A stretch of 64,000 nucleotides of DNA. Source: Kitasatospora azatica KCTC 9699 (GTDB lineage: Bacteria > Actinomycetota > Actinomycetes > Streptomycetales > Streptomycetaceae). The notes below the pieces were generated by a model, which did not search any database, was not told the origin of the DNA, and worked only from the letters and a program-made list of their open reading frames with translations. Position numbers and translations under genes: made by a program. The stretch is from NCBI RefSeq assembly GCF_000744785.1, contig NZ_JQMO01000003.1, positions 2,418,001 through 2,482,000 of the forward strand. The letters are read 5' to 3'. Positions 41,809 to 50,703 of this stretch are shown one piece after another. Position 1 is the first letter of the stretch. Each line of letters opens with the position of its first letter.

Positions 41809-42680
41809 GAGGCTTCGACTCCCGCGAAGAGGTCGGTCTCCGGACGGTCCGGGCCGGGTGCGCCGTGCACCAGCTGGTAGTACTCGTCCACCACCAGTGG
41901 CTGCCAGCGGTCGTTGCTCAGGGCGAAGAAGCCGCCGTCCACGGTGATCTGGGTGGCGTGCGCGCGCATCGCGGCGGCCTTGCGGTCGGCGTACTTCGCG
42001 CCGTCCAGCACCGCGTCGACCAGTTCGTCGGCGACCACGCCGGGGACGTCCTCGGGGGCGGCGACCAGCGGGTGGCGGTCGGCGGCGGCCGTCAGGCCGG
42101 CCAGCAGGACCGAGCGCGGCATCCGGTTCCAGTAGACCTTGACGATCCGCCAGGCCGGGCCCAGCTCGGGGCGCCAGCTCGGATCGGCGGCCAGTTCGAA
42201 GGCCCGCATCGCGATCCGGTGCGCCTGGATGTGGTCGGGGTGGCCGTAGCCGCCGTTCTCGTCGTAGGTGACCAGCACCTGCGGCCGGACCTCGCGGATC
42301 ACCGCGACCAGATGGCCGGCCGCCTCGTCCTGCTCGGCCTGCCAGAAGCAGCCGGGCCGGTCGTTGTCGGGCACGCCCATCATCCCGGAGTCCCGGTACC
42401 GGCCCGGACCGCCCAGGAAGCGGAAGTCGGTCACGCCGACTTCCCGCATCGCGGCGGTCAGCTCCCCGATCCGGTACTCGCCCAGGGTGTCGGTCCGGTC
42501 GGCCGTCAGTTCGGCCAGCTCCGGACCGATCACCTCACCGCCCTCGCCGAGGGTGCAGGTCACCAGGGTGACCTGCGCGCCCTCGGCGGCATAGCGGGCC
42601 ATGGTGGCGCCGTTGCCGATCGACTCGTCGTCGGGGTGGGCGTGCACCAGCAGCAGGCGGCGGTCGGCGGCAGCGGTCAT
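41805..42680 (-). CDS. mshB: Mycothiol biosynthesis deacetylase MshB
   Basis: A 291-aa zinc amidase that deacetylates GlcNAc-inositol in the mycothiol pathway, the actinobacterial counterpart of glutathione synthesis. Metal motif AHPDDE (residues 14-19) and YDENGGYGHPDHIQAHRI with the third ligand His; TCTLGEGGEV is also typical. The LmbE/PIG-L-like fold is complete. ATG at 42680. It is followed by the coupled membrane gene and preceded by a small membrane-protein gene. Confidence 0.95.
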   Translation of the reverse strand: MTAAADRRLLLVHAHPDDESIGNGATMARYAAEGAQVTLVTCTLGEGGEVIGPELAELTADRTDTLGEYRIGELTAAMREVGVTDFRFLGGPGRYRDSGMMGVPDNDRPGCFWQAEQDEAAGHLVAVIREVRPQVLVTYDENGGYGHPDHIQAHRIAMRAFELAADPSWRPELGPAWRIVKVYWNRMPRSVLLAGLTAAADRHPLVAAPEDVPGVVADELVDAVLDGAKYADRKAAAMRAHATQITVDGGFFALSNDRWQPLVVDEYYQLVHGAPGPDRPETDLFAGVEAS

Positions 42681-42711
42681 GGGGAGCAGCCTAGACCGGG
42701 CGCCGTGACGG

Positions 42712-42906
42712 TCAGAGCTTCAGGCCATTGATCATCCCGGCGAGGTTGCTGGTGACCTCCTGGATCGACGGCGCGATCGACGTGGAGGCGAGGTAGAACC
42801 CCAGCAGCGCGCAGACGAGCGCGTGGCCGAACTTCAGACCGGAGCGGCGGATCAGCACCACCACGATCACCAGCATCAGCATGGCGGCGGAGACGGACAG
42901 GGCCAT
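42712..42906 (-). CDS. Small membrane protein, 64 aa, upstream of mshB
   Basis: Two predicted membrane segments (SAAMLMLVIVVVLIRR, residues about 6-21, and FGHALVCALLGFYLASTSIAP, about 26-46) and a short amphipathic tail (IQEVTSNLAGMINGLKL). ATG at 42906 with GAAGGGG upstream. Codon bias fits a real gene. No function recognised. It is 31 bp from mshB on the same strand. Confidence 0.7.
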   Translation of the reverse strand: MALSVSAAMLMLVIVVVLIRRSGLKFGHALVCALLGFYLASTSIAPSIQEVTSNLAGMINGLKL

Positions 42907-43148
42907 AACGGCTCACACCCCTTCTCGGGTGCGCCGCCCGGGTGGGCGGCGGTTGGGTCGCTGAACACAGGAATACCCGATCGGTGAGGGTGGCATTACT
43001 TTCCGTGAGTCGGTGCGGAGCTGGTGTCGGGGGCATTCGACGGGCCCAAGGGCCGGTGGGAGGGGGTGCGAGGGGCCGTGCGGACCAGTTCTGCGCGCTG
43101 CGCCGAACGAGTGATCAAGAACGAGGAGACGACGTAGGGTGCGGTGCC

Positions 43149-44903
43149 ATGACCTTTGAAGCTCCCTCAGTCACCCCCGAGGACACCTTCCCCCGGCAGT
43201 ACGCGCGGACCCTGCGCTACACCGTCGGCCAGCCGCGCTCCTTCGCCGTGGCCCCCGACGACTCACGGGTCGTCTTCCTGCGGTCCCGGGGCGGCTCCGA
43301 CCGGGCCAACCTGCTCTGGACCCTCGACCCGGCCACCGGTGCGGAGGCCGTCGCGGCCGACCCGGTGGCGCTGCTCGGCGGTGGCGAGGAGGACCTCTCG
43401 CCGGCCGAGCGGGCCCGCCGCGAGCGCAGCCGCGAGAGCTCGGCCGGGATCGTCGGCTACGCCCTGGACCGCGCCGCCCGGCTGGCCGTCTTCGCGCTCT
43501 CCGGCCGGCTCTTCGCGGCCGACCTGGCCGAGGCCGCGGTCCGCGAACTGCCCGCCGCCGGGCCGCTGCTCGACCCCCGCCTGTCGCCGGACGGCCGCTG
43601 GGTGGCCTACCCCACCACCGCCGGCGCGCTGCGCCTGGCCGCCGCCGACGGCAGCGCGGACCGCGCGCTGGTCGAGCCCGAGGCCGCCGGAGTGATCTGG
43701 GGCCAGGCCGAGTTCATCGCCCAGGAGGAGATGAGCCGGGACCGCGGCCACTGGTGGTCCCCGGCGAGCGACCGGCTGCTGGTCGCCCGGGTGGACGACA
43801 CGCCCGTGCAGCGCTGGTGGATCGCCGACCCGGCCAACCCGGACAGTACTCCCGCCGAGATCGCGTATCCGGTGGCGGGCAGCGCCAACGCCGAGGTCAC
43901 CCTCTGGCTGGTCGACCTGGACGGCCGGCGCACCGAGGTGGTCTGGGACCGGGCCGCCCACCCCTACCTCGGCCGGGTGCACTGGTCGGCCGGCGGCCCG
44001 CCGCTGCTCCTGGTGCAGTCCCGCGACCAGCGCAGCCAGCTGCTGCTCACCGTCGACCCCGCCACCGGCGCCACCAGCACCCGGCTGGCCGAGCAGGACC
44101 CGGCCTGGCTGGAGCTCTTCGCCGGCGTGCCCGCCTGGGCGCCGGACGGCCGGCTGGTGCGGATCAGCGACGAGCCGGGCCACCGGGCGCTGTTCGTCGA
44201 CGACCACGCGCTCACCGACGACACCCTGCACCTGCGGGCAGTGCTCGCGGTCGGTGCCGAGGAGGTGCTCTGCACGGCCAGTGCCGGCGAGGGCGCCGAG
44301 GACCAGACGCCCGGCCTGACCGGCCTGTACGCGGTGCCGCTGGACGGCTCGGGCCCGCGCCTGCTGCGCCGTGGCGCGGCGTTGGACGCGGTGCGCGGCG
44401 AGCGGGTCAGCGTGGTCTCCGCCTCCTCGCTGGCGTACCCGGGCCGGCGGGCCGAGGTGCTGCGGGACGACGTGTCGGTGACCGTGGTCGCCTCGCACGC
44501 GGAGCAGCCGGTGCTGACGGCCCGTCCGGTCTTCCGGCTCGCGGGGGAGCGCCGGATCCCGGCCGCCGTGCTGCTGCCCACCGGCTACGACCGCGAGCGG
44601 GACGGCCTGCTGCCGGTGCTGATGGACCATCCGTCCAGCCCTATCGACCAAACCGCCAAAATTGGCCCCTCACGGGTTCAAGAGCGACGGAAGGCGATGG
44701 ACCACCCCATAGCGGACAGTCACCATATCGTGACAACCGGTTATGGAGAGCCCAGATCCATCGTTTCCCCCCAAAGGGAACACCGACCCCAGATCCACCC
44801 AAAAGTGGGCAGGGGCGAGGAGACTTGGGCTTCTTGTCCTATTTTTACTATTCGGTGCGAGTTCGCGTCAACGGTGAGTAGTGTCACGTTGGGCAGGTAT
44901 TGA
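43149..44903 (+). pseudogene. Truncated S9 (DPP IV-like) prolyl oligopeptidase: propeller kept, catalytic domain lost
   Basis: The first about 493 residues are a good DPP IV-type N-terminal beta-propeller (LRYTVGQPRSFAVAPDDSRVVFLRS; VIWGQAEFIAQEEMSRDRGHWWSPASDRLLVARVDD; LWLVDLDGRRTEVVWDR). Family proteins continue at LLPVLMD into PYGGP and an alpha/beta-hydrolase domain with the Ser-Asp-His triad. Here homology stops right at LLPVLMD (about 44629), and 91 unrelated, compositionally odd residues run to a chance stop at 44903. The enzyme cannot be active. The break coincides with a change in gene neighbourhood. Confidence 0.85.
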
Positions 44904-45007
44904 CCCGAACCGGGACCTTGGTCCCAAGAGTCCCGAACATCCTTCCGACACCCCCGCACGTCCCCCGCCTCCCCCGCCACCCCGTCGATCCCCCCACTGA
45001 CTCCCGG
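44630..45007. other. Rearrangement joint: non-coding segment after the truncated peptidase
   Basis: About 380 bp of lower GC than its neighbours, with AT-rich patches (for example ATTTTTACTATT at 44841-44852). It lacks the coding bias of either flank. It holds a minus-strand promoter with a BldD-like box (44842-44887) and a small inverted repeat GGGACC-TT-GGTCCC (44912-44925). The 45008 gene ends at its right border. No transposase or terminal inverted repeats were seen. Confidence 0.7.
44842..44887 (-). promoter_or_regulatory. Minus-strand promoter with BldD-like operator, now facing the truncated peptidase
   Basis: Reading leftward: GTGA-CACTAC-TCACC (44887-44873) matches the GTGA(n)TCACC pattern described for BldD boxes. 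It is followed directly by TTGACG (44871-44866) and an AT-rich TAGTAAAAAT (44850-44841) containing TAAAAA-type -10 candidates. There is no gene for it to drive within the window, only the antisense strand of the truncated peptidase. Confidence 0.5.
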
Positions 45008-45931
45008 TCAGTTCGCCTGCCGCAGCGCCAGTACCCGCCGCCAACGCTCCGTCACCGCCTGGTATGCCCGCCCGGCCCGCTCGGCGTCCCCGTCCCGCAG
45101 CGCCGCCACCCCGTCGGCCACCTCGGCCGCCGACTGGTCGGCCGCCAGCTCGCGCTCCCCGATCGCGTGCACCAGGCCGCCGTAGTCCAGCTCCACCAGC
45201 GAGCGCGGATGGAACTCCTCCAGCCAGCGCCCCACCTCCTCGGCCCCCAGCGCCAGCGCCGAGCCGCCCAGCCGCTCGCGCAGCACCCGGTAGCCGCGCG
45301 CCACCCGCCGCCTGGCCTGCGCCATCGAGGTCAGGTAGAACAGCGCCGCCGGAGCGGCCGGCTCCTCCCCCTCGGCCGGCTCTGCCGGCAGGTAGCGGCG
45401 GTCCTCCGAGCCGAACGGCAGGAACCAGCGCACCGGCACCTCCCAACGACTGGTCAGGATCCACGGCCGGGCGTCCGGGTGCTCGGCCCGCCAGCGCTCC
45501 TGGGCGGCCAGCGCGTCCTGCCGCACGGCCTGCGGCAGCACCGTGTCCAGCAGCGCCACCGGCAACGACTCCCGCAGCTCCTCCAGCGCCTGCCAGCTGC
45601 GCAGCCTGGTCGCCCACGGGCAGACATAGGTGACCGCGTCGACCACCCGGACGAAGGCCTGCTCGCTCTCCCTCTCCGGCAGGGCGCGCGGTGTCCGGGC
45701 CAGCAGCTCGGCGAGCGCCCCCCGCTGTGCCTCCAGCGCCGCCCGCGCCACCGGATCACCCGCCGAGGCGGCGTCCGGCCCCCGCTCGGCCGCGTAGGCC
45801 TGCCAACGGGACCGCTCCGGCTCGGGGTACGCCGCGAGCGGCTCGTACACCCGCAGGTGGGCGGCGTAGGGCGGCAGCACGGAGGTGCGCACAGCGGTCA
45901 CGTCCTGCATCGTCGCACGGGCCACCGACAC
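45008..45931 (-). CDS. Conserved hypothetical protein (SCO4090-like neighbourhood)
   Basis: A 307-aa soluble protein, rich in Ala, Arg and Glu. It has no signal or membrane helix and no recognised enzymatic motif. Notable blocks are YVCPWATRLRSWQALEELRESLP, SRWEVPVRWFLPFGSEDRRYLP and FYLTSMAQARRRVARGYRVLRERL. It is divergent from vdh, 131 bp away. In S. coelicolor, as I recall, a hypothetical gene of this kind separates vdh from bldC. Function unknown. Confidence 0.7.
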   Translation of the reverse strand: MSVARATMQDVTAVRTSVLPPYAAHLRVYEPLAAYPEPERSRWQAYAAERGPDAASAGDPVARAALEAQRGALAELLARTPRALPERESEQAFVRVVDAVTYVCPWATRLRSWQALEELRESLPVALLDTVLPQAVRQDALAAQERWRAEHPDARPWILTSRWEVPVRWFLPFGSEDRRYLPAEPAEGEEPAAPAALFYLTSMAQARRRVARGYRVLRERLGGSALALGAEEVGRWLEEFHPRSLVELDYGGLVHAIGERELAADQSAAEVADGVAALRDGDAERAGRAYQAVTERWRRVLALRQAN

Positions 45932-46062
45932 AACGGGAGGGCTGCGCGCGGGAGTCCGCCCGATCCGCAGCAGGGGGGAGCCCCGGGGCCGGATCCCGGA
46001 CTACGCTTCGCGGTAGATGCCCGCACCACAGCAGCGGGCCCGCAGATACTGGAGTCACCACA

Positions 46063-47238
46063 GTGACCGACGTACGCACTGCATCCGTGACGCACCCCGC
46101 ACAAGGCGTGCTGAGCAGGATCTTTGGTACCGACAACGACGCCTCGCCGGGCGACGGGCACGAGCAGGTCGTGCTCTGCCACGACCGGACCTCCGGCCTC
46201 AAGGCGATCATCGCCATCCACTCCACCGCGCTGGGCCCCGCCCTCGGCGGCACCCGGTTCCACCAGTACGCCTCCGAGGAGGAGGCGCTGGAGGACGCGC
46301 TGCGGCTGTCCCGCGGCATGAGCTACAAGAACGCGCTGGCCGGGCTGGACCTCGGCGGCGGCAAGGCCGTGATCATCGGCGACCCGAAGGCCAAGGCCGA
46401 GGGCGGCGACAAGTCCGAGGCCCTGCTGCGCGCCTACGGCCGCTTCGTGCAGTCGCTGGCCGGCCGCTACATCACCGCCTGCGACGTGGGCACCTACGTC
46501 CAGGACATGGACGTGGTGGCCCGCGAGTGCGACTTCGTCACCGGCCGCTCGCCCGAGCAGGGCGGCGCCGGCGACTCCTCGATCCTCACCGCCTTCGGCG
46601 TCTTCCAGGGCATGCGCGCCTCCGCGCAGGCCCGCTGGGGCCAGCCGACGCTGCGCGGCAAGCGGGTCGGCGTCGCGGGCGTCGGCAAGGTCGGCCACTA
46701 CCTGGTCGGCCACCTGGTGGCCGACGGCGCCACGGTCGTCATCACCGACGTCTCCGAGGCCGCCGTCAACCGGGTCCGGGCCGCCCACCCGGACGTCGAG
46801 GTGGTCGCCGACTCCCAGGCCCTGCTGGCCGCCAAGCTGGACGTGTACGCCCCGTGCGCCCTCGGTGGCGCGCTGGACGACGACACGGTGGCCCAGCTGA
46901 CCACCGCCGGCACCGCGGTGGTCTGCGGCGCGGCCAACAACCAGCTGGCCCACCCGGGCGTGGAGAAGGACCTGGCCGACCGCGGCATCCTCTACGCGCC
47001 CGACTACCTGGTGAACTCCGGCGGTGTGATCCAGGTCGCCGACGAGATCGACGGCTTCAACTTCGAGCGGGCCAAGAACAAGGCCACGAAGATCTTCGAC
47101 ACCACGCTGGAGATCTTCACCCGGGCCACCGCCGACGGCGTGCCGCCCGCGGTGGCCGCCGACCGGCTCGCCGAGCGCCGGATGCGCGAGATCAGCGCGC
47201 TCCGTTCGGTGCTGCTGCCGGGCGCCCGCAAGGGCTGA
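46063..47238 (+). CDS. vdh: Valine (Glu/Leu/Phe/Val family) dehydrogenase
   Basis: A 391-aa NAD-dependent amino acid dehydrogenase deaminating branched-chain amino acids. This feeds acyl-CoA precursors for fatty acids and polyketides. Catalytic Lys in LDLGGGKAVIIGDP, an upstream Lys in RGMSYKNALAG, and the Rossmann motif GVAGVGKVGHYLVGHL; C-terminal NNQLAHPGVEKDLADRGILYAPDYLVNSGGVI. GTG 46063 is selected for the GGAG 8 nt upstream. A near-perfect hairpin terminator follows at 47287. Confidence 0.93.
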   Translation: MTDVRTASVTHPAQGVLSRIFGTDNDASPGDGHEQVVLCHDRTSGLKAIIAIHSTALGPALGGTRFHQYASEEEALEDALRLSRGMSYKNALAGLDLGGGKAVIIGDPKAKAEGGDKSEALLRAYGRFVQSLAGRYITACDVGTYVQDMDVVARECDFVTGRSPEQGGAGDSSILTAFGVFQGMRASAQARWGQPTLRGKRVGVAGVGKVGHYLVGHLVADGATVVITDVSEAAVNRVRAAHPDVEVVADSQALLAAKLDVYAPCALGGALDDDTVAQLTTAGTAVVCGAANNQLAHPGVEKDLADRGILYAPDYLVNSGGVIQVADEIDGFNFERAKNKATKIFDTTLEIFTRATADGVPPAVAADRLAERRMREISALRSVLLPGARKG

Positions 47239-47584
47239 TCGGACCGGACGCATCCGGATCACAATGTGGAACCGGATTGTCGGTTGTCCCCCGATCGGGC
47301 GCTGTACGCGCCACGGTCGGGGGATAATCGGTCGCAGAACGACGGTCCCGGCCTCCCACCGGGCACCCTGTGAACTGCCCGGAATGCCCTGTCCGACCAG
47401 GAGAGACCTGGTCCCGGGGGGCGACTGTGCGCGCCACGTCACACCGGCGACGTACCGTCCGGGGGCGGAAACAGGTACCGTTGATGCTCCAAGGGACGGC
47501 TCTCCCGCTTCGGGCAAGCCGCTCCTGATCATGAACACGTGTCAGACTCGGGGCCGTGAGCCCCATCGTTGAGGGGGTCGACCC
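47239..47584. other. 346-bp region between vdh and the DUF3073 gene
   Basis: Holds the vdh terminator (47287-47324) and, near the next gene, a direct repeat of GTACCGT at 47452-47458 and 47475-47481, 23 bp apart (about two helical turns), which may mark a regulator site. The Shine-Dalgarno GAGGGGG for the next gene lies at about 47569-47575. No further gene is seen. Confidence 0.55.
47287..47324 (+). terminator. Terminator after vdh
   Basis: TCCCCCGA (47287-47294) pairs with TCGGGGGA (47317-47324). The stem continues through TCGGGCGC/GCGCC-A-CGG with a single bulged A and a 5-nt TGTAC loop. Confidence 0.8.
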
Positions 47585-47842
47585 ATGGGGCGCGGCCGGG
47601 CCAAGGCCAAGCAGACGAAGGTCGCCCGCGAGCTGAAGTACAACAGCGGCGGGTTCGACGCCAACCGTCTGTCCAGCGAGCTGGGCGTTTCACCCGTTCC
47701 TTCCATCAACCCTGAGCCGGTTGAGGAAGAGGACGAGGACGACGACCCCTACGCCGCTTACGCGGACTACTACAACGACGACGACGAGGACGAGGACCAG
47801 GAGGCCGACGCCGGCCACCACCAGTCCCGCCGCCGCGTTTGA
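47585..47842 (+). CDS. DUF3073 family protein
   Basis: An 85-aa actinobacterial protein of unknown function. The conserved N-terminus MGRGRAKAKQTKVARELKYNSGGFDANRLSSELG is the DUF3073 signature; the C-terminal half is extremely acidic (EEEDEDDDPYAAYADYYNDDDEDEDQE). The basic head and acidic tail suggest nucleic acid or protein binding. ATG at 47585 follows GAGGGGG. Convergent with purM, with two hairpins between. Confidence 0.92.
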   Translation: MGRGRAKAKQTKVARELKYNSGGFDANRLSSELGVSPVPSINPEPVEEEDEDDDPYAAYADYYNDDDEDEDQEADAGHHQSRRRV

Positions 47843-47855
47843 ACCGCAGCCCCTG

Positions 47856-47894
47856 ACCGGCCTGCGCGTCCCCCGAGGACGCCGGGCCGGTTTT
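47856..47894 (+). terminator. Rho-independent-type terminator after the DUF3073 gene
   Basis: ACCGGCC (47856-47862) pairs with GGCCGGT (47885-47891) and GCGTCC (47866-47871) with GGACGC (47877-47882); a TTTT run (47891-47894) follows the stem. The orientation fits the plus strand. Confidence 0.75.
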
Positions 47895-47917
47895 CGGCGT
47901 GCTCCGGAAAATTTTTT

Positions 47918-47953
47918 GCTCCTCCCCGCCCGGGTGCGCGGGCGGGGAGGAGC
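47918..47953. terminator. Hairpin terminator at the end of purM
   Basis: GCTCCTCCCCGCCCG (47918-47932) pairs perfectly with CGGGCGGGGAGGAGC (47939-47953) around a 6-nt loop. A run of six T (47912-47917) sits directly to its left on the plus strand. Serves the leftward purF-purM transcript. Confidence 0.78.
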
Positions 47954-47980
47954 AACAGGTCGGAACCGGGCGGGACGGCC

Positions 47981-49054
47981 CTAGCCGGCGTACTCGCCGT
48001 AGAGCGCCGCACCGTCCGCGTGCTCGGCACCGCGGTCCACGATGTCGCCGAGCAGCCAGGCCTCGACGCCGCGGTCCTCCAGGATCGCCAGCACCACGTC
48101 CACCGACTGCGGCGGGACCACGGCGACCATGCCGATGCCCATGTTGAGGGTCTTCTCGATCTCCAGCGTCTGCATCCTGCCGACCTGGGCGACGGTCTGG
48201 AAGACCGGCATCGGGGTCCAGGTGCCGCGGTCCAGGCGGGCGTGCAGGTGGTCCGGGACGACCCGGGCCAGGTTGGCCGCCAGGCCGCCTCCGGTGACGT
48301 GCGAGAAGGCGTGGATCTCGGTGGCCCGGGTGAGCGCCAGGCAGTCCAGCGAGTAGATCCGGGTCGGCTCGAGCAGCTCCTCGCCGAGGGTGCGGCCGAA
48401 CTCGGCCACCTCGCGGTCCAGCTTCCAGCCGGCCTGGTTCAGCAGCACGTGGCGCACCAGCGAGTAGCCGTTGGAGTGCAGGCCGGAGGCGGCCATCGCG
48501 ATCACCACGTCGCCGACCCGGACCCGGTCGGCCCCGAGCAGCGCGTCGGCCTCGACCACACCGGTGCCGGCGCCCGCCACGTCGTACTCGTCCGGGCCCA
48601 GCAGGCCCGGGTGCTCGGCGGTCTCGCCGCCGACCAGCGCGCAGCCGGCCAGCACGCAGCCCTCGGCGATGCCCTTGACGATCTGCGCGACCCGCTCGGG
48701 GTGGACCTTGCCGACGCAGATGTAGTCGGTCATGAAGAGCGGCTCGGCGCCGCAGACCACCAGGTCGTCGACGACCATGCCGACCAGGTCGTGGCCGATG
48801 GTGTCGTGCTTGTCCATGGCCGCGGCCAGCGCGACCTTGGTGCCGACCCCGTCGGTGGCGGAGGCCAGCAGCGGGCGCTCGTAGCGCTTCAGGGCGGAGA
48901 TGTCGAAGAGCCCGGCGAAGCCGCCGAGGCCGCCGACCACCTCGGGGCGGTTGGCCTTCTTCACCCACTGCTTCATGAGTTCCACCGCGCGGTCGCCCGC
49001 CTCGATGTCGACTCCGGCGGCGGCGTAGGTGGCGCCGATCTCGTTGCTGGTCAC
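47981..49054 (-). CDS. purM: Phosphoribosylformylglycinamidine cyclo-ligase
   Basis: A 357-aa AIR synthetase, fifth step of de novo purine synthesis (FGAM + ATP to AIR). Signature blocks: TYAAAGVDIEAGDRAVELMK (start), ATDGVGTK (ATP site), GMVVDDLVVCGAEPLFMTDY, LVGGETAEHPGL, and SHVTGGGLAANLARVVP. The GTG at 49054 follows GAAAGGG by 9 nt. Downstream of purF with a 68-bp gap holding a GC hairpin, so the two are likely one transcript with processing or partial termination. Confidence 0.96.
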   Translation of the reverse strand: MTSNEIGATYAAAGVDIEAGDRAVELMKQWVKKANRPEVVGGLGGFAGLFDISALKRYERPLLASATDGVGTKVALAAAMDKHDTIGHDLVGMVVDDLVVCGAEPLFMTDYICVGKVHPERVAQIVKGIAEGCVLAGCALVGGETAEHPGLLGPDEYDVAGAGTGVVEADALLGADRVRVGDVVIAMAASGLHSNGYSLVRHVLLNQAGWKLDREVAEFGRTLGEELLEPTRIYSLDCLALTRATEIHAFSHVTGGGLAANLARVVPDHLHARLDRGTWTPMPVFQTVAQVGRMQTLEIEKTLNMGIGMVAVVPPQSVDVVLAILEDRGVEAWLLGDIVDRGAEHADGAALYGEYAG

Positions 49055-49092
49055 TGCGTGCGGCCCTTTCGGGTCTGTGGGGGTGAACGACA

Positions 49093-49116
49093 GTGGGGCC
49101 CCGACTGGGGCCCCAC
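49093..49116 (-). terminator. Hairpin between purF and purM
   Basis: GTGGGGCCCC (49093-49102) pairs perfectly with GGGGCCCCAC (49107-49116) around a 4-nt loop, in the 68-bp gap. With no T-run it may act as a partial terminator or RNA-stability element within the operon. Confidence 0.6.
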
Positions 49117-49122
49117 CAGGAA

Positions 49123-50703
49123 CTACGGTCGGCGCAGCGCGTCGGCGGCTCCGTGACCGCCGAGCAGGGACTGCACCCCGTCGAGGTCGGAGCTGGTCGG
49201 CTTGCCCCGGGTGGCGGGCGGCTGCTGGCTGCCGGCGATCTCGGCCTCCAGCAGGAGTTTGCCGAGCAGCGCCGGGTCCGGCAGCTCCATCGGGTACTCG
49301 CCGTCGAAGCAGGCCCGGCAGAGCCTCTCCTTCGGCTGCTTGGTGGCCTCGATCATGCCGTCGATCGAGATGTAGGCGAGCGAGTCGGCGCCCAGGGTGC
49401 GGCCGATCTCCTCCACCGTCATGCCGTTGGCGATCAGCTCCGCGCGGGTGGCGAAGTCGATGCCGAAGAAGCAGGGCCACTTCACCGGCGGCGAGGAGAT
49501 CCGGATGTGCACCTCGGCGGCGCCCGCCTCGCGCAGCATCCGGACCAGGGCGCGCTGGGTGTTGCCGCGGACGATCGAGTCGTCCACCACGACCAGCCGC
49601 TTGCCGGCGATGACCTCGCGCAGCGGGTTGAGCTTGAGCCGGATGCCGAGCTGGCGGATCGTCTGGCTGGGCTGGATGAAGGTGCGGCCCACGTAGGCGT
49701 TCTTCACCAGGCCGGAGCCGAACGGGATGCCGCTGGCCTCGGCGTAGCCGATCGCGGCGGGGGTGCCCGACTCGGGAGTGGCTATCACCATGTCGGCCTC
49801 GACCGGGGCCTCGGCGGCCAGCCGGCGGCCCATCTCGACCCGCGACAGGTGCACGTTGCGCCCGGCGATCGTGGTGTCGGGGCGGGCCAGGTAGACGTAC
49901 TCGAAGACGCAGCCCTTGGGCTTGGCCTCGGCGAACCGCGAGCTGCGGATGCCGTTCTCGTCGATCGCGATCAGCTCGCCCGGCTCCACCTCGCGGATGA
50001 AGGAGGCACCGCAGATGTCGAGGGCCGAGGTCTCGGAGGCGACCACCCAGCCACGCTCCAGCCGACCGAGCACCAGCGGGCGGATGCCCTGCGGGTCGCG
50101 GGTCGCGTAGAGGGTGTGCTCGTCCATGAAGACCAGCGAGAAGGCGCCCTTGACCTGCGGCAGGATCTGCCGCGCGGTCTCCTCGATGGAGAGGTCGGGG
50201 TGGCCCGCGAGCAGCGCGGTCAGCAGGTCGGTGTCGTTGGTCGCGGCGGTGCGGCCGGAGCGCGAGATGTGCTCCTCACCGGGCAGCTTGGCGACCATCT
50301 CCGCGAGTTCGGCGGTGTTGACCAGGTTTCCGTTGTGGCCGAGGGCCAGCGAACCGTGAGCGGTCGCCCGGAAGGTCGGCTGGGCGTTCTCCCAGACCGA
50401 GGACCCGGTGGTCGAGTAGCGGGCATGTCCGACGGCGATATGCCCGTGCAAGGATCCCAGCGAGGCCTCGTCGAAGACCTGGGAGACGAGTCCCATGTCC
50501 TTGAAGACGAGAATCTGGGAGCCATTGCTGACTGCGATGCCCGCGGATTCCTGTCCGCGGTGCTGCAGGGCATAGAGGCCGAAGTACGTGAGCTTGGCGA
50601 CCTCCTCGCCGGGAGCCCAGACACCGAAGACGCCGCAAGCGTCCTGGGGGCCTTTCTCGCCGGGAAGAAGATCGTGGTTGAGTCTTCCGTCACCACGTGG
50701 CAC
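49123..50703 (-). CDS. purF: Amidophosphoribosyltransferase
   Basis: A 526-aa enzyme for the first committed step of purine synthesis (PRPP + glutamine to phosphoribosylamine). Class II glutamine amidotransferase: catalytic Cys23 in DACGVFGVW follows a 22-residue propeptide that must be removed; then YALQHRGQESAGIAV and the GHNGNLVN oxyanion site. The PRPP loop VVVDDSIVRGNTQRALVRML lies in the C-terminal domain, with Cys (CFFGID, RLCRACFDGEYP) as in Fe-S type homologues. GTG start at 50703 with a weak ribosome site. Confidence 0.96.
   Translation of the reverse strand: MPRGDGRLNHDLLPGEKGPQDACGVFGVWAPGEEVAKLTYFGLYALQHRGQESAGIAVSNGSQILVFKDMGLVSQVFDEASLGSLHGHIAVGHARYSTTGSSVWENAQPTFRATAHGSLALGHNGNLVNTAELAEMVAKLPGEEHISRSGRTAATNDTDLLTALLAGHPDLSIEETARQILPQVKGAFSLVFMDEHTLYATRDPQGIRPLVLGRLERGWVVASETSALDICGASFIREVEPGELIAIDENGIRSSRFAEAKPKGCVFEYVYLARPDTTIAGRNVHLSRVEMGRRLAAEAPVEADMVIATPESGTPAAIGYAEASGIPFGSGLVKNAYVGRTFIQPSQTIRQLGIRLKLNPLREVIAGKRLVVVDDSIVRGNTQRALVRMLREAGAAEVHIRISSPPVKWPCFFGIDFATRAELIANGMTVEEIGRTLGADSLAYISIDGMIEATKQPKERLCRACFDGEYPMELPDPALLGKLLLEAEIAGSQQPPATRGKPTSSDLDGVQSLLGGHGAADALRRP

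Noticed and set aside
44697..44903. Separate small gene (68 codons from ATG 44697) after the peptidase break
   Set aside because: It is in the same frame as the truncated peptidase, lacks GC codon bias and has no recognisable homology; best seen as chance read-through.
44630..45007. Insertion sequence at the peptidase break
   Set aside because: No transposase frame, terminal inverted repeats or target duplication are visible; a simple joint fits better.
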